Below, piece after piece: positions 19,825 through 29,923 of a stretch of DNA of 64,000 nucleotides (position 1 is its first letter; each line of letters starts with the position of its first letter). Below the pieces are notes generated by a model. The model worked only from the letters and a program-made list of their open reading frames with translations. It had not been told where the DNA came from and did not search any database. This DNA comes from Arbacia lixula (taxonomy: Eukaryota; Echinodermata; Echinoidea; Arbacioida; Arbaciidae): positions 18,953,274-19,017,273 of the forward strand of contig OZ022594.1 of the NCBI GenBank assembly GCA_963669155.1, read 5' to 3'. The position numbers and the translations under genes were made by a program.

Positions 19825-22800
19825 GAGTAGAGAGAAGAGAGCACACCTAAATTACGCACGTTACATAAATATATACAAGCATAGGGTTTATTTCTGCACT
19901 TGTCGTTAGTCTTACAGTAATTTGCACATAAAATTAAATGGAAAAATAAATACATACCATATAGGTAACATGGTCTATGAAAGAGGAACGGAAATGATTA
20001 CAAGAGTGATAGAGGTGAGATGGATTAGAAAAAGAGAGAGAGAGAGAGACGGAGAGAGAGAGAGAGAGAGAGAGAGGGGGTAAAGAGAGAGAGAGAGAGG
20101 GGGTGGGGGGGGGAGAGATAGGAAATGGGTTAATAGAGGTAATGGGTTCGGGGCAGAAATAATGAGGCAAGCTATTCTTATCACATGTTACTACCTTCTG
20201 TTTCATTTTGTTTTTATTTACAGATGTGACGTGTGACTCTGTCTCATCAGACGTCACCAACGTCTTCTCCACCTACAGTGTTTCCGTTTCCGGGTCAGAC
20301 GAATACACTCTGACCTATGACCCGGTAGAGTATGGTCCAGGTAATAGAATGCCACTTGGTACCAGTCAGGTGACAGCAACAGCTACTAATACGTCATCAC
20401 CCATGAATGTGATTGGCTCCTGCGTATTCAACGTCACCGTCAGCTGTAAGTTTCTAACATTTTTGGTTAACAGGGAATTTTACCATTTGCATGAAAATGT
20501 GCAGTAAGCCAATGGGGTTCACAAGGTCCGGCAATGTAGAGGTTAAATACCATTTTAAGGAGGAAGAATGATACCCCCCCCCCCCCCCCCATGTACATTT
20601 CAATGAAAACAGTTCAATCAAAACAGAAATGGCGTCGTAAACTATGATTGATCGGGAGTACAAGCCGAAGGCTAATGCGCTATGTAATTGTACAGATGAA
20701 CACAATAGTAAATCAATAGACATGTATGTGAACAAATATTGAGGGAACTGAAAATAGTAACCAGCTTCTCGTTTAGAACGCCAATAGGATTCTAGTTAGG
20801 CTATCTATTTCCCTCAAATTTCATACTGCTTATACCTGTATAAAATGTTTCCCACAGGGAAACTTCAAATCTGTAATTTGTCTGCATTCGTATAATTAGG
20901 ATCTAACTGAAGCACGTGGATATTGCTAAACGACCCACCCGGTTGAGACACTTTTCCTTATCAGTACGTTAACCCTTTTTGTGCGAAACAATATGTCTGT
21001 GTATATGAATTGTAAATAAATGCACATGTCACACACAAAGATTTAATGAAGTGGAACAGTATTGAGAAGCTTTCGATTTATCTATGCTGATAATTTCAAT
21101 CATAATTTGATTTCGTTGATGATCATTTCTCACAGAAATTCATACGTTGTTATGGCTGTGTTTTGAAATGACCTGTTATCAATTAATCATTCCCCTAACT
21201 TGTAAGTGCTTTAATACATTTCACGATATATTTTAAGCTGTACACTGTGTTTGGAAGTACATGGAATTCCAATGGGCAAGGCTTCCTTCCGCCAATAGAG
21301 ACATTCGTTGACATGATATGTCTTAAATTTTACAGCCGACAAATTCCTCACGGATCAGCAAACAACAAGCTCGTCCATGAAACTGCATGCATGAGCTCGA
21401 TTCCTGTTTGAATATGTTGAATATACAACATTTTCAAAGTGGACCTTTTACTGAAAACAACTCCTTGTTCATTGAAAAGAAGAAAGAAAACATTGTTAAG
21501 ACAATTTTATTCAGATGTGTTTTTTTTTATAGATTTTTTGAGATGCTTGAGATTTATTCAATCTTCATGCATATGTTTTATACATGTATACGGAAAGCAC
21601 CGGACTACCATGCATATTAAGCCTTTCATATTTAATACTATCACAGTGGAGAGTCTACCCATTGCCTGTCCTGTGACGACGATCATCACCGTAGAAACTG
21701 ATCCAGGTCAGCCAACTCACGTGTATCAGTTCGAACCAATCAACGTCACGTATCAGTCGGAGTCCGTGACGTATGAGAGCTACGGACCAGTTGAAATGTA
21801 CCTCACATTTGACGGTGACGCTAACAACCGTGATCCAGCCCTAACCGTGGGAACTCATACGACCAGAATTTACTTTTCAGACGGGAATTTAACAGCGGAC
21901 TGCGGTTTTGCTTCGATCGATGTAGAAGGCAAGTCTGACCCCTTTAAAAATAATATGCAGCTACAATCTTGAAATAAAAACAGCTGCCTGAAGTACGCAG
22001 AGCCTACAAATGATATTTGTGTAAAAAGCCAGAAGATCTTTGCAGGAAAGTCGGAAGGGCTTAAAGAGATAGTTAACCCTGAAATTAAGTTGGTTTCAAT
22101 AAAAGCAGACACGTGAAAGGAACATATAAGTGAAGGTTTGATGAAAATCCGTGAAAGGATAAAGAAGTTATGATCTTCTTTAGTTTGGAATTTGTGACGT
22201 CACGTCCGAGGTGCTCTTCCATCATGTCCATATTATTTGTACCATTATTTGTTTAGATGTTTATTTTCTTAAAAAAAAAACATGCATCGTTTTACCTGTG
22301 CGTAACTTTCTTATCCTTTGACGGATTTTCGTCAAACCTTGACTAATAGGTTTCTGTTGTAATTGTGCTTTTATTGAAACCATCTTAGTTTCAGGGTGGA
22401 CTATTCCTTTAAACTTTGAACAGACGTAACATGTAACATACACCTGTTTGCTTTCACGACGTTGCTGCTCACCTTGCTATACTATTTACGATCCGACTAT
22501 AAGAGCATACGCAACATCTCACAACTTGTTTAGACTATGTCATGTATGTGAAGTACTTGCTTGCCGACATCGTTCTTTACATGCTGCCGGCATGCCGTTG
22601 AACTACGCCATCAGCTCCACCATTTTATCTTCTTTAATTTTAATTGCAGTTTGCAGAATTCCGACAAGACACTAAAACATCACTCGTGAATTATAAATGC
22701 TGTACTATTACTTAAAATCATTCATAATTTAGACTGTATTGAGAGTTTTCTATAACGTTTATTCACAGATCGGGAACCTCCAGTGATTATCTGTCCAGAC

Positions 22801-25800
22801 GACATATTCGCTACAACTCCTGGCGTCATCAACTTCTTTCCTAAAAACCTCACCGATAACGCAGACCCTAATCCCACCGTGACAGCTAACCATTTCATTC
22901 GGACTCCGTTTGAACTCGGAGTCACTCTGGTGACGTTTACAGCCGATGATGCATCAGGGAACGAAGCTAACTGCACTTTCAAAGTAACCATCGATAACAG
23001 TAGTGAGTATAATGTAATTTATGTCACATCATGCCCAGACGTATACACAGTTAGAGTTCAAAGTGTGCGTTAAATAGTTTGTCAAGAAGAGGTAAGTTAA
23101 AATCTGTCCTGACAACATTAATGAAGTTCATATTTTTGACATCTGCCATAACCATGTGAGAACATGTCCAGGCAAATATATAGATGAAGTTCAGAGTTTT
23201 TCGTTGCTAGATGTATATGATTCTACATTTTGCTTTCGCTGAGGAGTTCGGGAAAATATTGTGTCTGTCTATAAAAAAAATACAAACGCATTTTGTTATT
23301 GTTCATGTAAACGCTCCTGCGACTGAATGAGACGTTCGCAAGACGCGATTGCTTAAGAGCAACTTCCTCCCTTTCAGTTAAATATCAAATTGTTGAACGA
23401 GTTATGAACGAAAATAAGAGTAAACTGCAGTTTAAATAAAAAGTTGAGAAGTGTGAATCGGGTTTGGGATATTAGCGATAAGTTTAATCAGCTTTTCGTA
23501 CATTGTTTGATGTCAATATTCCTTTCGGCGTTCAATTGCTGGTAGCGAAAATGTGCTAAAAGATAACTGCAATTTCACATTAACCACTGATTTAGCAGTA
23601 AGGACAATGCAATCGCTATTTTCAAACAACGAGTGATACTAAGATGCGCGTCGTGTTTATTTAATAGCTGTTTCTACACCCGAGGATTCTACACCCGACG
23701 ATTCTACAACTCCAGGGGATCCTGGCACAACTCCTGGCACAAATCCTGGCACAACTCCTGGTAAGATGTTGTAATGGTTCAAAATGTGACTTAATATATC
23801 TCGAGGTCCCAGGCACATGCCCACCCTAGCAGTTGTGACCTTCAGCAAAATATTTATGTACATCGCTGCTGTCCACCAAGGGAGATACATAAGATAATAA
23901 GATACATGATATAGGTGCCAGGTGGGAGGTGGACGATTATGTGAATGATCTTGACTCAGCGCCGATATCGTGCATGATAAGTTTGTGTGTCCAACTAACA
24001 GAGCCTTAATCATAATTACCTTTTCACTCTAATCTCCGCACTCCAAAATGGGAGTGTCTCTTCACCATTATTACAAGAAAAAGAAAAAGAGAATAAGTCC
24101 ATACTAACCATGTAAACCTAATTTATGATTTAAGATAGAAATTCCATGGAAAGGATTACGAAGATTTTAATCCCCTTCAACCCTCTAAGGATTGTTCACT
24201 CATGACGTCATGACATAATCAAATGGTGCCATTGCTCTAATATGATTGTTGTTGTGGTTTTGACAAGTATTTCAAAACTGGACTCAGCCCTTCCTTGCTC
24301 AATGTTACAACATGAAGTGTCCAACTATTCCTCTTTCATTTTCTTGACGTTTAAAAACGAACATGTCTACTACTCTCGAAGTTTAAAAAGTTGACACTAA
24401 AGTGTTTAGCTATCTTTCATTTTCTCGCGCGTTATATAGAACGAACATTTCTCCCAAATCTTTTGCCTGCAACGTTGGTCTGTTATGCATTCATCTGGTT
24501 ATTTTGGGTATTCCGTTCTTTCCTCTAAACTATTTGAACACGACCAGGATTGCTCAAAGAAAAAAGGTGGATAGACCACGTTTGCAAAATTAAGAAACAA
24601 GATTATTGTGTACTCTGAGCAAGATTTCACTCTGTAGAAGGTTTTTATGGACAGATAGTAATGGGAGGCTCTCTCCCTCCCTTTAAATTCTTTCTTTACC
24701 ATATAAACTGTTGTTGTATGGAAGGTGTGTGTGGCACATACATTGTCAATACATGTGCTAGTTGTTCACCTCTTTCACATGGTTGCCAAGAATTCTTAGC
24801 CCAAGGAGCGGTAAGTAGCCGTAAAAAGTCGCCCAATTTAACAAAGAGCAGCCCGAAAGGAAATAAAGGGAGCGAAGTAACGGTAAGGCTCTGCAAGTCG
24901 CGGCGCGGAAGTCAAAAGTAGCCCAATCGGGCGCTTAAATCGCGGCTTTGGCAACACTGCTCTTTCATTGGCAGACAAATACGATGTGCCTTTATTCACT
25001 GCGCTTCAGATAAAAATGTCATTCGAACATATGATGTGAATGAAATGTGACAATGAGTATTGATTCCATGTACCTCTTTCTGAATATTGACTATCAACAT
25101 CATGTACGCGTTTGAAACCGAGAGGGAGTATCATTTATAAAGATTTTCCCCAATTATGCTTTACGTATGATCTTTTGTGGGCAGATTATACGCGCATGTT
25201 GTTGTAAACTTAGTTATGACAAACTGAAAACTTTTGGGGCGTCCTTGCCCGACGTATCATTAACGAATTATGCAATTATGTATAGGGCTAAACAGAGGAG
25301 TATGCAGAAGGTAATTTGATTGATCAGTTTATTCTTGTTATATGTTCCTCTAGAGTAGAAGAAACAATGTACCTCTATCATAAGTATCGAAGAAAAATTA
25401 GGGATGGTTCGAAGCCTGTTAATGTGACCTTCCCGAAAGGATATTTACTGTGTTTTTTTTTCGGAGGGGGCTCCTAACACAAATAGAATATCAACATGGT
25501 GCTGTCATATCCATAGATAGGCAGGTTACTGGTTCTAAGCAACATCGCGCAAACATGGCAAATGAGAGCTTTGATCCCAATAAAAGTCCACACAGGGAAC
25601 ACTGCAGCTTGCTCTACCAGCACAGTTTAAAATCAGTTGTCTTGGCAAGAAACTCATTTGACATGAAATTTCGATTTAGAACTCCCTCCTTAAAAATATT
25701 GAGCAGTTCTTGAAGACATTTGAGATTACACGCAGGATAAACGATCATAATCATATATTTAAAAATATGTTTACTTCTGTTTCAAAGGCGATGAATAATA

Positions 25801-27802
25801 ATTTTCAAATGATCATGAGTATGACGCATGTGATGTGTAATTTCTTTTCATCGAAACATTCGCCCTTGATTGCAGCGCCGCAGACAGGGTCGGACAATCT
25901 CGTACTAATCATCGCCTGCTCAGTGGCTGGTGCCGTCGTACTCCTTATCATCGTCGTGATCCTTGCCTGTTGCTGTAGCAGCCCAGGGAGGAGAAGCATC
26001 TTCGGCATTGGGCCCAAGGAGCCCCATCGACATGCCGGCGCTAGTAGACATGTCAGTATCCTTCTCTTTCTTTTCCTTCTTCTTTATTTGCATTCATCCC
26101 AACAGCATGTCTATGATGCCGGCGCTGGCAAACATGTTAGCATCCTTCTCTTCGTTTTTCTTTGTCTTTTCCTTCTTTTTTTCTTCTTCTCCTTCTTTTC
26201 CTTCCGTCTTATTCTATATACCCTCCTTTCTTCTTGTTGTTCTTTTTCGCCCTCGCTTCCTCCATCTACTTCTCCTTCTTTTCTATTCCTTATTTTTCTC
26301 CTTCTCCATCTCCTGGTTAGTTTTTCCCTTCTTGTTATCACTATTCTCCTTCTTTTCCTTCTTCTTCTTCCGTCTTTCTCTCTTCATCCCTCTTTCTCTT
26401 CTCAGTCTTTTTCTTTTTTTCTTCGTTTTCTTCTCCTTGTCCTACAGTATGATAAGGAAGAGGGGTGGGGAGGAATATGGGATGAGGGATTGGGGGCAGA
26501 TCGACAGTGTAGCTGATCTGTTTTGTCATTCTTTTTCTTTTTCTTTTTCTCCTTCTACTTCTTCTTCTTGTTTTTCTTCTTCTCCTTCTCAATCTTCTTT
26601 TTTCTCCTTCTTCTTCTTCTTCTTCTTCTTCTTCTTCTTCTTCTTCTTCTTCTTCTTCTTCTTCTTCTTCTTCCCCTTCTTCTTCTCTTCGTCTCATACT
26701 TCTCCTTCGTCTTCGTCAGCTATACACCTACTCACAATGACTCTGAACTAGTGGTATACCTCGCTAACTGCCAATCGTGAATATTTTTAGTTGACAAACG
26801 AATTGAAAATGAAAAGGCAAACTATATGTAAAAAATTCTATACACGAGTGAATATGAGCCGGCCCCAAAGGAATAGCCTCTTAACATCAGAGGGTAGTGC
26901 AAATGGCCTGTGCGATTGTTAATTCTTTCTTACCCTAGGAAGGGTAGAAGGGAAATTTCAGGAGAAAACAGTGAACTAATGCAATGGGAGACTGTCAAAA
27001 GAAAGATGTCAACCAATGCAAAACGTCAAGAGGTTTGCTCGCTCGAGAATCAATTCTCATCAAGACGTTGTAAAATGAGGGATTTGAATAAAGGTAAAAA
27101 CCGAGCCCGATGCTTGAAGACAGCCCGTCCTTTTTTCAGATCACCACAAAACCATCGAAACATTGGCAAAACATATAGAGGTGTTATATAAAGTGTTAGC
27201 AAGCTGTATATTCATAATTTGAAGCTGATACGTAGTGTAAAATTCGATTAATGCACGTAAACAACGTCTGATTAATAGTCTTTACCTCAGACTCTTAGCA
27301 GTTTGTGTTGAAATATCTGCTTTATTGATTAATCTGTTTATTAAAATATAAAACGCATTATGAAAAAAATTGTTCTATAGAAGGAATTATCTCCAAAGTT
27401 TGGTAATTACTTATTAAATTAGGATTTCACACATGCATAATAACCACATAGATACTGTAACAAAGACTAATATTTTTTCGTTTAAGCTTGCAAAAGGGAC
27501 GGACAATCTTTAAACCTAGACCTATTGTTACGTCACAATTCCAGGGCGTGGCCACCGACCCAGTGCTGCTTCACGACAAATTGTCCCGGAAGTCCAGCAA
27601 GTTGTACGGTACACACATCTTCGGGCCACCCACTGCTGCGTACGATGGCGTCGAAATGACGGAGACCAATGAGATGTCTGACAACCCTGTCTACCACTCC
27701 GCCGACGGGGAGACCCCGCAGCATGAGAGACAGGCCGCCGATGGCATGGATGGTCCTGTGTACGGAGTACCGAACAAAGGCGAGAAGAAATCCGAACTAT
27801 AG
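15905..27802 (+). CDS. HYR-P: complete HYR-module type I membrane receptor-like gene
   Basis: Exon join: 15905-15977, 20224-20445, 21647-21928, 22769-23002, 23668-23760, 25876-26051, 27545-27802. This gives 445 residues: signal peptide 1-24, module A 25-98, module B 99-192, canonical HYR C 193-270, Pro/Thr/Gly stalk 271-301, TM helix about 310-332 followed by CCC, cytoplasmic tail to 445. All joins keep frame (phase 1 throughout the ectodomain, phase 0 before the tail). The start ATG has a strong context (GCAGCATGG). The tail contains NPVY (407-410), a motif for PTB-domain or clathrin-adaptor binding. HYR proteins are usually adhesion or extracellular-matrix related; ligand and role here are unknown. 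It is the intact paralogue of L1, L2 and R. Confidence 0.8.
16337..16430. repeat. (GA)n microsatellite
   Basis: About 94 bases of AGAGAG with rare AAAG and GGAG interruptions. Confidence 0.92.
17532..17551. promoter_or_regulatory. Palindrome with two CRE-like TGACGTCA boxes
   Basis: Two TGACGTCA octamers separated by TATA form a perfect 20-bp palindrome in HYR-P intron 1. TGACGTCA is the cAMP-response element recognised by CREB/ATF bZIP factors. TGACGTCA also recurs inside repeats of this window, so function is not implied. Confidence 0.35.
19576..19820. repeat. Compound GA/GT microsatellite
   Basis: Alternating blocks of (GA)n and (GT)n: GA near 19576, GT 19655-19691, GA 19701-19748, GT 19749-19781, GA 19782-19820. 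All are purine/pyrimidine-biased and explain several false open frames on the minus strand. Confidence 0.92.
20033..20112. repeat. (GA)n microsatellite with G-run
   Basis: AG-rich tract with GGGG interruptions ending in a GGGTGGGGGGGG block. Confidence 0.88.
20224..20445 (+). CDS. HYR-P exon, module A
   Basis: Acceptor TTTTTATTTACAG, donor AGCT|GTAAGT, phase 1-1, 222 nt. It begins VTCDSVSSDVTN, contains DPVEYGPGNRMPLGTSQVTA and ends GSCVFNVTVS. It is strongly similar to A exons in L1 and L2. Confidence 0.87.
21647..21928 (+). CDS. HYR-P exon, module B
   Basis: Acceptor ACTATCACAG, phase 1-1, 282 nt, ending GAAG|GCAAGT (GC donor). Blocks: ESLPIACPVTTII, VTYESYGPVEMYLTFDGDAN, FSDGNLTADCGFASIDVEG. 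Confidence 0.85.
22061..22412. mobile_element. Foldback MITE-like element, family F, copy 1
   Basis: Flanked by TTAA on both sides. The left arm (TTAAAGAGATAGTTAACCCT onward) and the right arm (ending GGGTGGACTATTCCTTTAA) are inverted complements over more than 100 bp each. It shares internal blocks with copies at 29051 and 35114 (AAAATCCGTCAAAGGATAAG-like, GTGACGTCAC, GAGGTGCTCTTCC). No transposase frame. The TTAA ends would fit piggyBac-type target duplication; classification is inferred. Confidence 0.75.
22769..23002 (+). CDS. HYR-P exon, module C (canonical HYR)
   Basis: Acceptor TTATTCACAG, donor AGTA|GTGAGT, phase 1-1, 234 nt. HYR signature: DREPPVIICPDD, NLTDNADPNPTV, LGVTLVTFTADDASGNE, CTFKVTIDNS. 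Confidence 0.88.
23668..23760 (+). CDS. HYR-P stalk exon (Pro/Thr/Gly/Asp repeats)
   Basis: Acceptor TTTATTTAATAG, donor CCTG|GTAAGA, phase 1-1, 93 nt. It encodes VSTPEDSTPDDSTTPGDPG and then three GT(T/N)PG-type repeats. A low-complexity, probably O-glycosylated spacer between the last HYR and the membrane. Confidence 0.75.
23761..25875 (+). other. HYR-P intron between stalk and TM exons
   Basis: 2.1 kb. It contains a small inverted-repeat element at 24778-24958. Otherwise no feature was recognised. Confidence 0.5.
24778..24958. mobile_element. Short element with GTTGCCAA / TTGGCAAC termini
   Basis: Begins TGGTTGCCAAGAATTC and ends CGGCTTTGGCAACA, with a G+C-rich interior that differs sharply from the flanks (CGCGGCGCGGAAG). 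Termini of this kind occur on non-autonomous DNA transposons; no transposase and no clear target duplication were seen. Confidence 0.45.
25876..26051 (+). CDS. HYR-P transmembrane exon
   Basis: Acceptor TTGATTGCAG, phase 1. It encodes APQTGSDN, the helix LVLIIACSVAGAVVLLIIVV with ILA, then CCC and a basic segment (PGRRS), ending at CAT in phase 0. The donor AGACAT|GTCAGTATC is matched by the HYR-R donor AGAAAT|GTCAGTATC, which fixes the boundary. The cysteine triplet is a likely palmitoylation site. Confidence 0.8.
26060..26700 (+). repeat. Long polypyrimidine tract with (TTC)n
   Basis: About 640 bases of nearly uninterrupted C/T on the plus strand apart from a break near 26445-26520, ending in a TTC array (about 26600-26690). 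It begins almost directly after the TM-exon donor of HYR-P. Long frames in it (poly-F/S/L or poly-E/K) are spurious. Confidence 0.88.
27226..27516 (+). repeat. Dispersed repeat R, copy 1 (inverse of 60297-60727)
   Basis: Aligns on the opposite strand with 60297-60727, sharing for example the TTTGGTAATTAC, CCACATAGATACTGTAACA and GGACGGACAATCTTTAAA blocks. It ends about 30 bases before the HYR-P tail exon. The sites are not equivalent in HYR-P and HYR-R, so this is a mobile or dispersed repeat and not shared intron ancestry. Confidence 0.7.
27545..27802 (+). CDS. HYR-P cytoplasmic tail exon
   Basis: Acceptor CACAATTCCAG, phase 0, start GVATDPVLLHD, stop TAG. 85 residues with tyrosines in KLYGT, AAYDGVEMTE, SDNPVYHS and GPVYGVP, and a KGEKKSEL end. 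DNPVY matches the NPxY consensus. The opening GVATD and the VEMTE block recur in the HYR-R tail, which supports both exons. Confidence 0.82.
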   Translation, partial: GVATDPVLLHDKLSRKSSKLYGTHIFGPPTAAYDGVEMTETNEMSDNPVYHSADGETPQHERQAADGMDGPVYGVPNKGEKKSEL

Positions 27803-27995
27803 ACGATCATGACGATAATAGACATGATACCGCGTAAAGGGAAAGTTGTCATTTCATGCCCGCTTTTGGTCTAGCATGTCTTGTGTACTAGTGTGTAAGA
27901 TCGGAAACGGTCATATCGGTTTCCTATTATGAGGTTTGGAGAATTATAGAATAAGCCCTTTGCATGGATGCGATAATTGGGGGTCTTCTGTCTTT

Positions 27996-28348
27996 AAGTA
28001 CTGGGGAGACAAAAAAAAAAGCCCTCAAAAGGTGATCGTGAGCAGTCCTCTCAACAATGGTCTTTAACCCATGTATTGTCCATTTTAGACACTTGCTGAA
28101 AGTTGTTTCCCCTCAAATGATCCACATTTGGAGTAATTAATGATTATTAGTGAAATCCTCAAAATGTTCGGCCCGAACATTTTGAGGATTTGTGATTTAA
28201 TCACTAATCATTCCAAATGTAGACCATTTGAGGGAAAATAACTTCCAGCAAGTGTCTAAAATGGACAATACATGGGTTTAAGACCATTGTTGAGATGACT
28301 GCTCACGATCACCTTTTGAGGGTTTTTTTGTCTTCCCAGTGCAGTATA
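27996..28348. repeat. Near-perfect 350-bp palindrome
   Basis: Two arms of about 170 bp, left from AGTACTGGGGAGAC and right to GTCTTCCCAGTGCAGTATACT, are close inverted copies that meet at GTTCGGCCCGAAC near 28165-28180. Very little spacer. It has the form of a foldback element; no coding capacity. Confidence 0.85.
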
Positions 28349-28921
28349 CTCCCTTTAATAGTGGACATCTCTTGAATTATGTCAGGTGCTACCAGAAGAG
28401 TGTTAAAATCACGTATGAAGAATGATTGTTCTTAACTTCCATCAAATAACTTTGGTCTTTGTCTTACATCACGGTAATGTATGATATATTTTAAAGTGGT
28501 AATGATACATAAGAATTGTTTATCTTTCCAAGGCTCCAAGCTAATAATAACTGACTCAATTAACTGATTACAAGATGTGGTCCTTTGGCCGATGTTGGGT
28601 GAATTATACACCTTTGACATGTTTGAGGCATTTCTGCACTGTTCATGCCCGTAATACACACCATTCCTATTGGTCAATATGGAATGTGGCAGAGAAGGTG
28701 TTAACTGTATATATCGCTTTTCCTTTGCTTCCTTTTTACATTAATCAGAGGACATGTCATGCATGTGTTGTGACTTATGGACACATATCATTTATACCAT
28801 ATACCATTACACGACGCTATATTTACATTACCTTACACGTGTATTTTACTGTGATTGGAACGATCATAACTATTTGGCTCTAAATCCCTCATGCAATTAA
28901 TCCTGTCCTGTGGAAAAAGTT

Positions 28922-29008
28922 CTATCCGCCCTCCGAATCCTCTGACGTCACATTTTCGGAGGGACAAAAAGGACTATCCGTGACGTCAGAGCGCTCGGGG
29001 GCGGATAG
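28922..29008. repeat. Small inverted repeat with TGACGTCA boxes
   Basis: Left arm CTATCCGCCCTCCGAATCC then TCTGACGTCA; right arm TGACGTCAGAGCGCTC then GGGGGCGGATAG. The arms are inverted over about 28 bp with a 30-bp spacer. It lies 40 bp from the next foldback element. Confidence 0.7.
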
Positions 29009-29050
29009 TACCTTTCGAGAGGCGACAATGTCCACGCGTCCGTGTTGTAA

Positions 29051-29554
29051 TTAAAGGGGAAGTTCGACCTGAAATTATTCTAATTTCAATAAAAAGAGAC
29101 AAATGAAAGAAACATATGAGTGAAGGTTTGACGAAAATCGGTCAAAGGAAAAGAAAGTAATTTGATTTTAAAGTTTTGATTTTGTGACGTCACATGCGAG
29201 GTGCTCTTCCATATGTTGTGTACAATTTTTTTCGAAAATGTGCATTTTGTCACAAAGATGTGCATCCTTATACTTGTGCATTTGGTACATTATTAGAAAT
29301 ACGTTTTTACACACATGCCTGTACGAAAAAAAATAATTCCGATGTCAAAAACAGAAAAAAGGCAATTTATCGACTTTTTGTACACAACATATGGGAGAGC
29401 ACCTCGCACGTGACGTCACAAAATCAAAACTTAAAAAAATCAAATAACTTTCTTTTCCTTTGACCGATTTTCGTCAAACCTTCACTCACATGTTTCTTTC
29501 ATTTGTCTCTTTTCATTGAAACTCAAATAATTTCAGGGTGAACTTTCCCTTTAA
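29051..29554. mobile_element. Foldback MITE-like element, family F, copy 2
   Basis: TTAA at both ends. The arms are inverted copies of about 180-200 bp (left AAAGGGGAAGTTCGACCTG, right GGGTGAACTTTCCCTTTAA), each holding TGACGTCAC, a GAGGTGCTCTCC-like block and TCGGTCAAAGGAAAAG. It is the best preserved of the three copies in this window. Confidence 0.82.
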
Positions 29555-29887
29555 GCGCGACACGCACAATCATTTTTTCCGCTGTTTTTTGGGCTTTAGC
29601 GGGCAGCAGGATTGCGCCCTCGTGAAAGTTTTGTGGTGTTGCGGCCGAGGTGCCATTATGAATTCCCGTTGTTTAGCCGCATAAAAAAGAAAATGAGTGG
29701 CTTCTCTATACTTACAACCAATACTAGAGGGATCAATCTTTGGAATTTGCTTCCTGCTTGACCCATCATTAAGTCTCGATGAGGGATATAAAATCAAATA
29801 TATACCGCCTTCAGCTCGAGACACGACATGAAGTTTAGGATTATGGATTAAGCGTATTTTGTATTATGTCTTGATAGTTTTTGCAAC

Positions 29888-29890
<3 letters not shown>

Positions 29891-29919
<29 letters not shown>
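29891..29919. repeat. (GA)n microsatellite
   Basis: AGAGAG run of about 29 bases. Confidence 0.85.

Positions 29920-29923
<4 letters not shown>

Larger units (their letters stand above)
15978..20223 (+). other. HYR-P intron 1 (4.2 kb)
   Basis: The longest intron of the gene. It contains GA and GT microsatellites (16337-16430, 19576-19820, 20033-20100) and a perfect 20-bp palindrome with two TGACGTCA boxes at 17532-17551. No coding exon was found on either strand. Confidence 0.6.

Noticed and set aside
19526-20272. Minus-strand frames of alternating Ser-Leu and Thr-His repeats
   Set aside because: Translations of GA and GT microsatellites in HYR-P intron 1.
25963-26751. Long plus-strand frames rich in Phe, Ser and Leu (and poly-Glu/Lys on the other strand)
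   Set aside because: They are translations of the polypyrimidine/TTC tract after the HYR-P TM exon; no domain and no codon structure.
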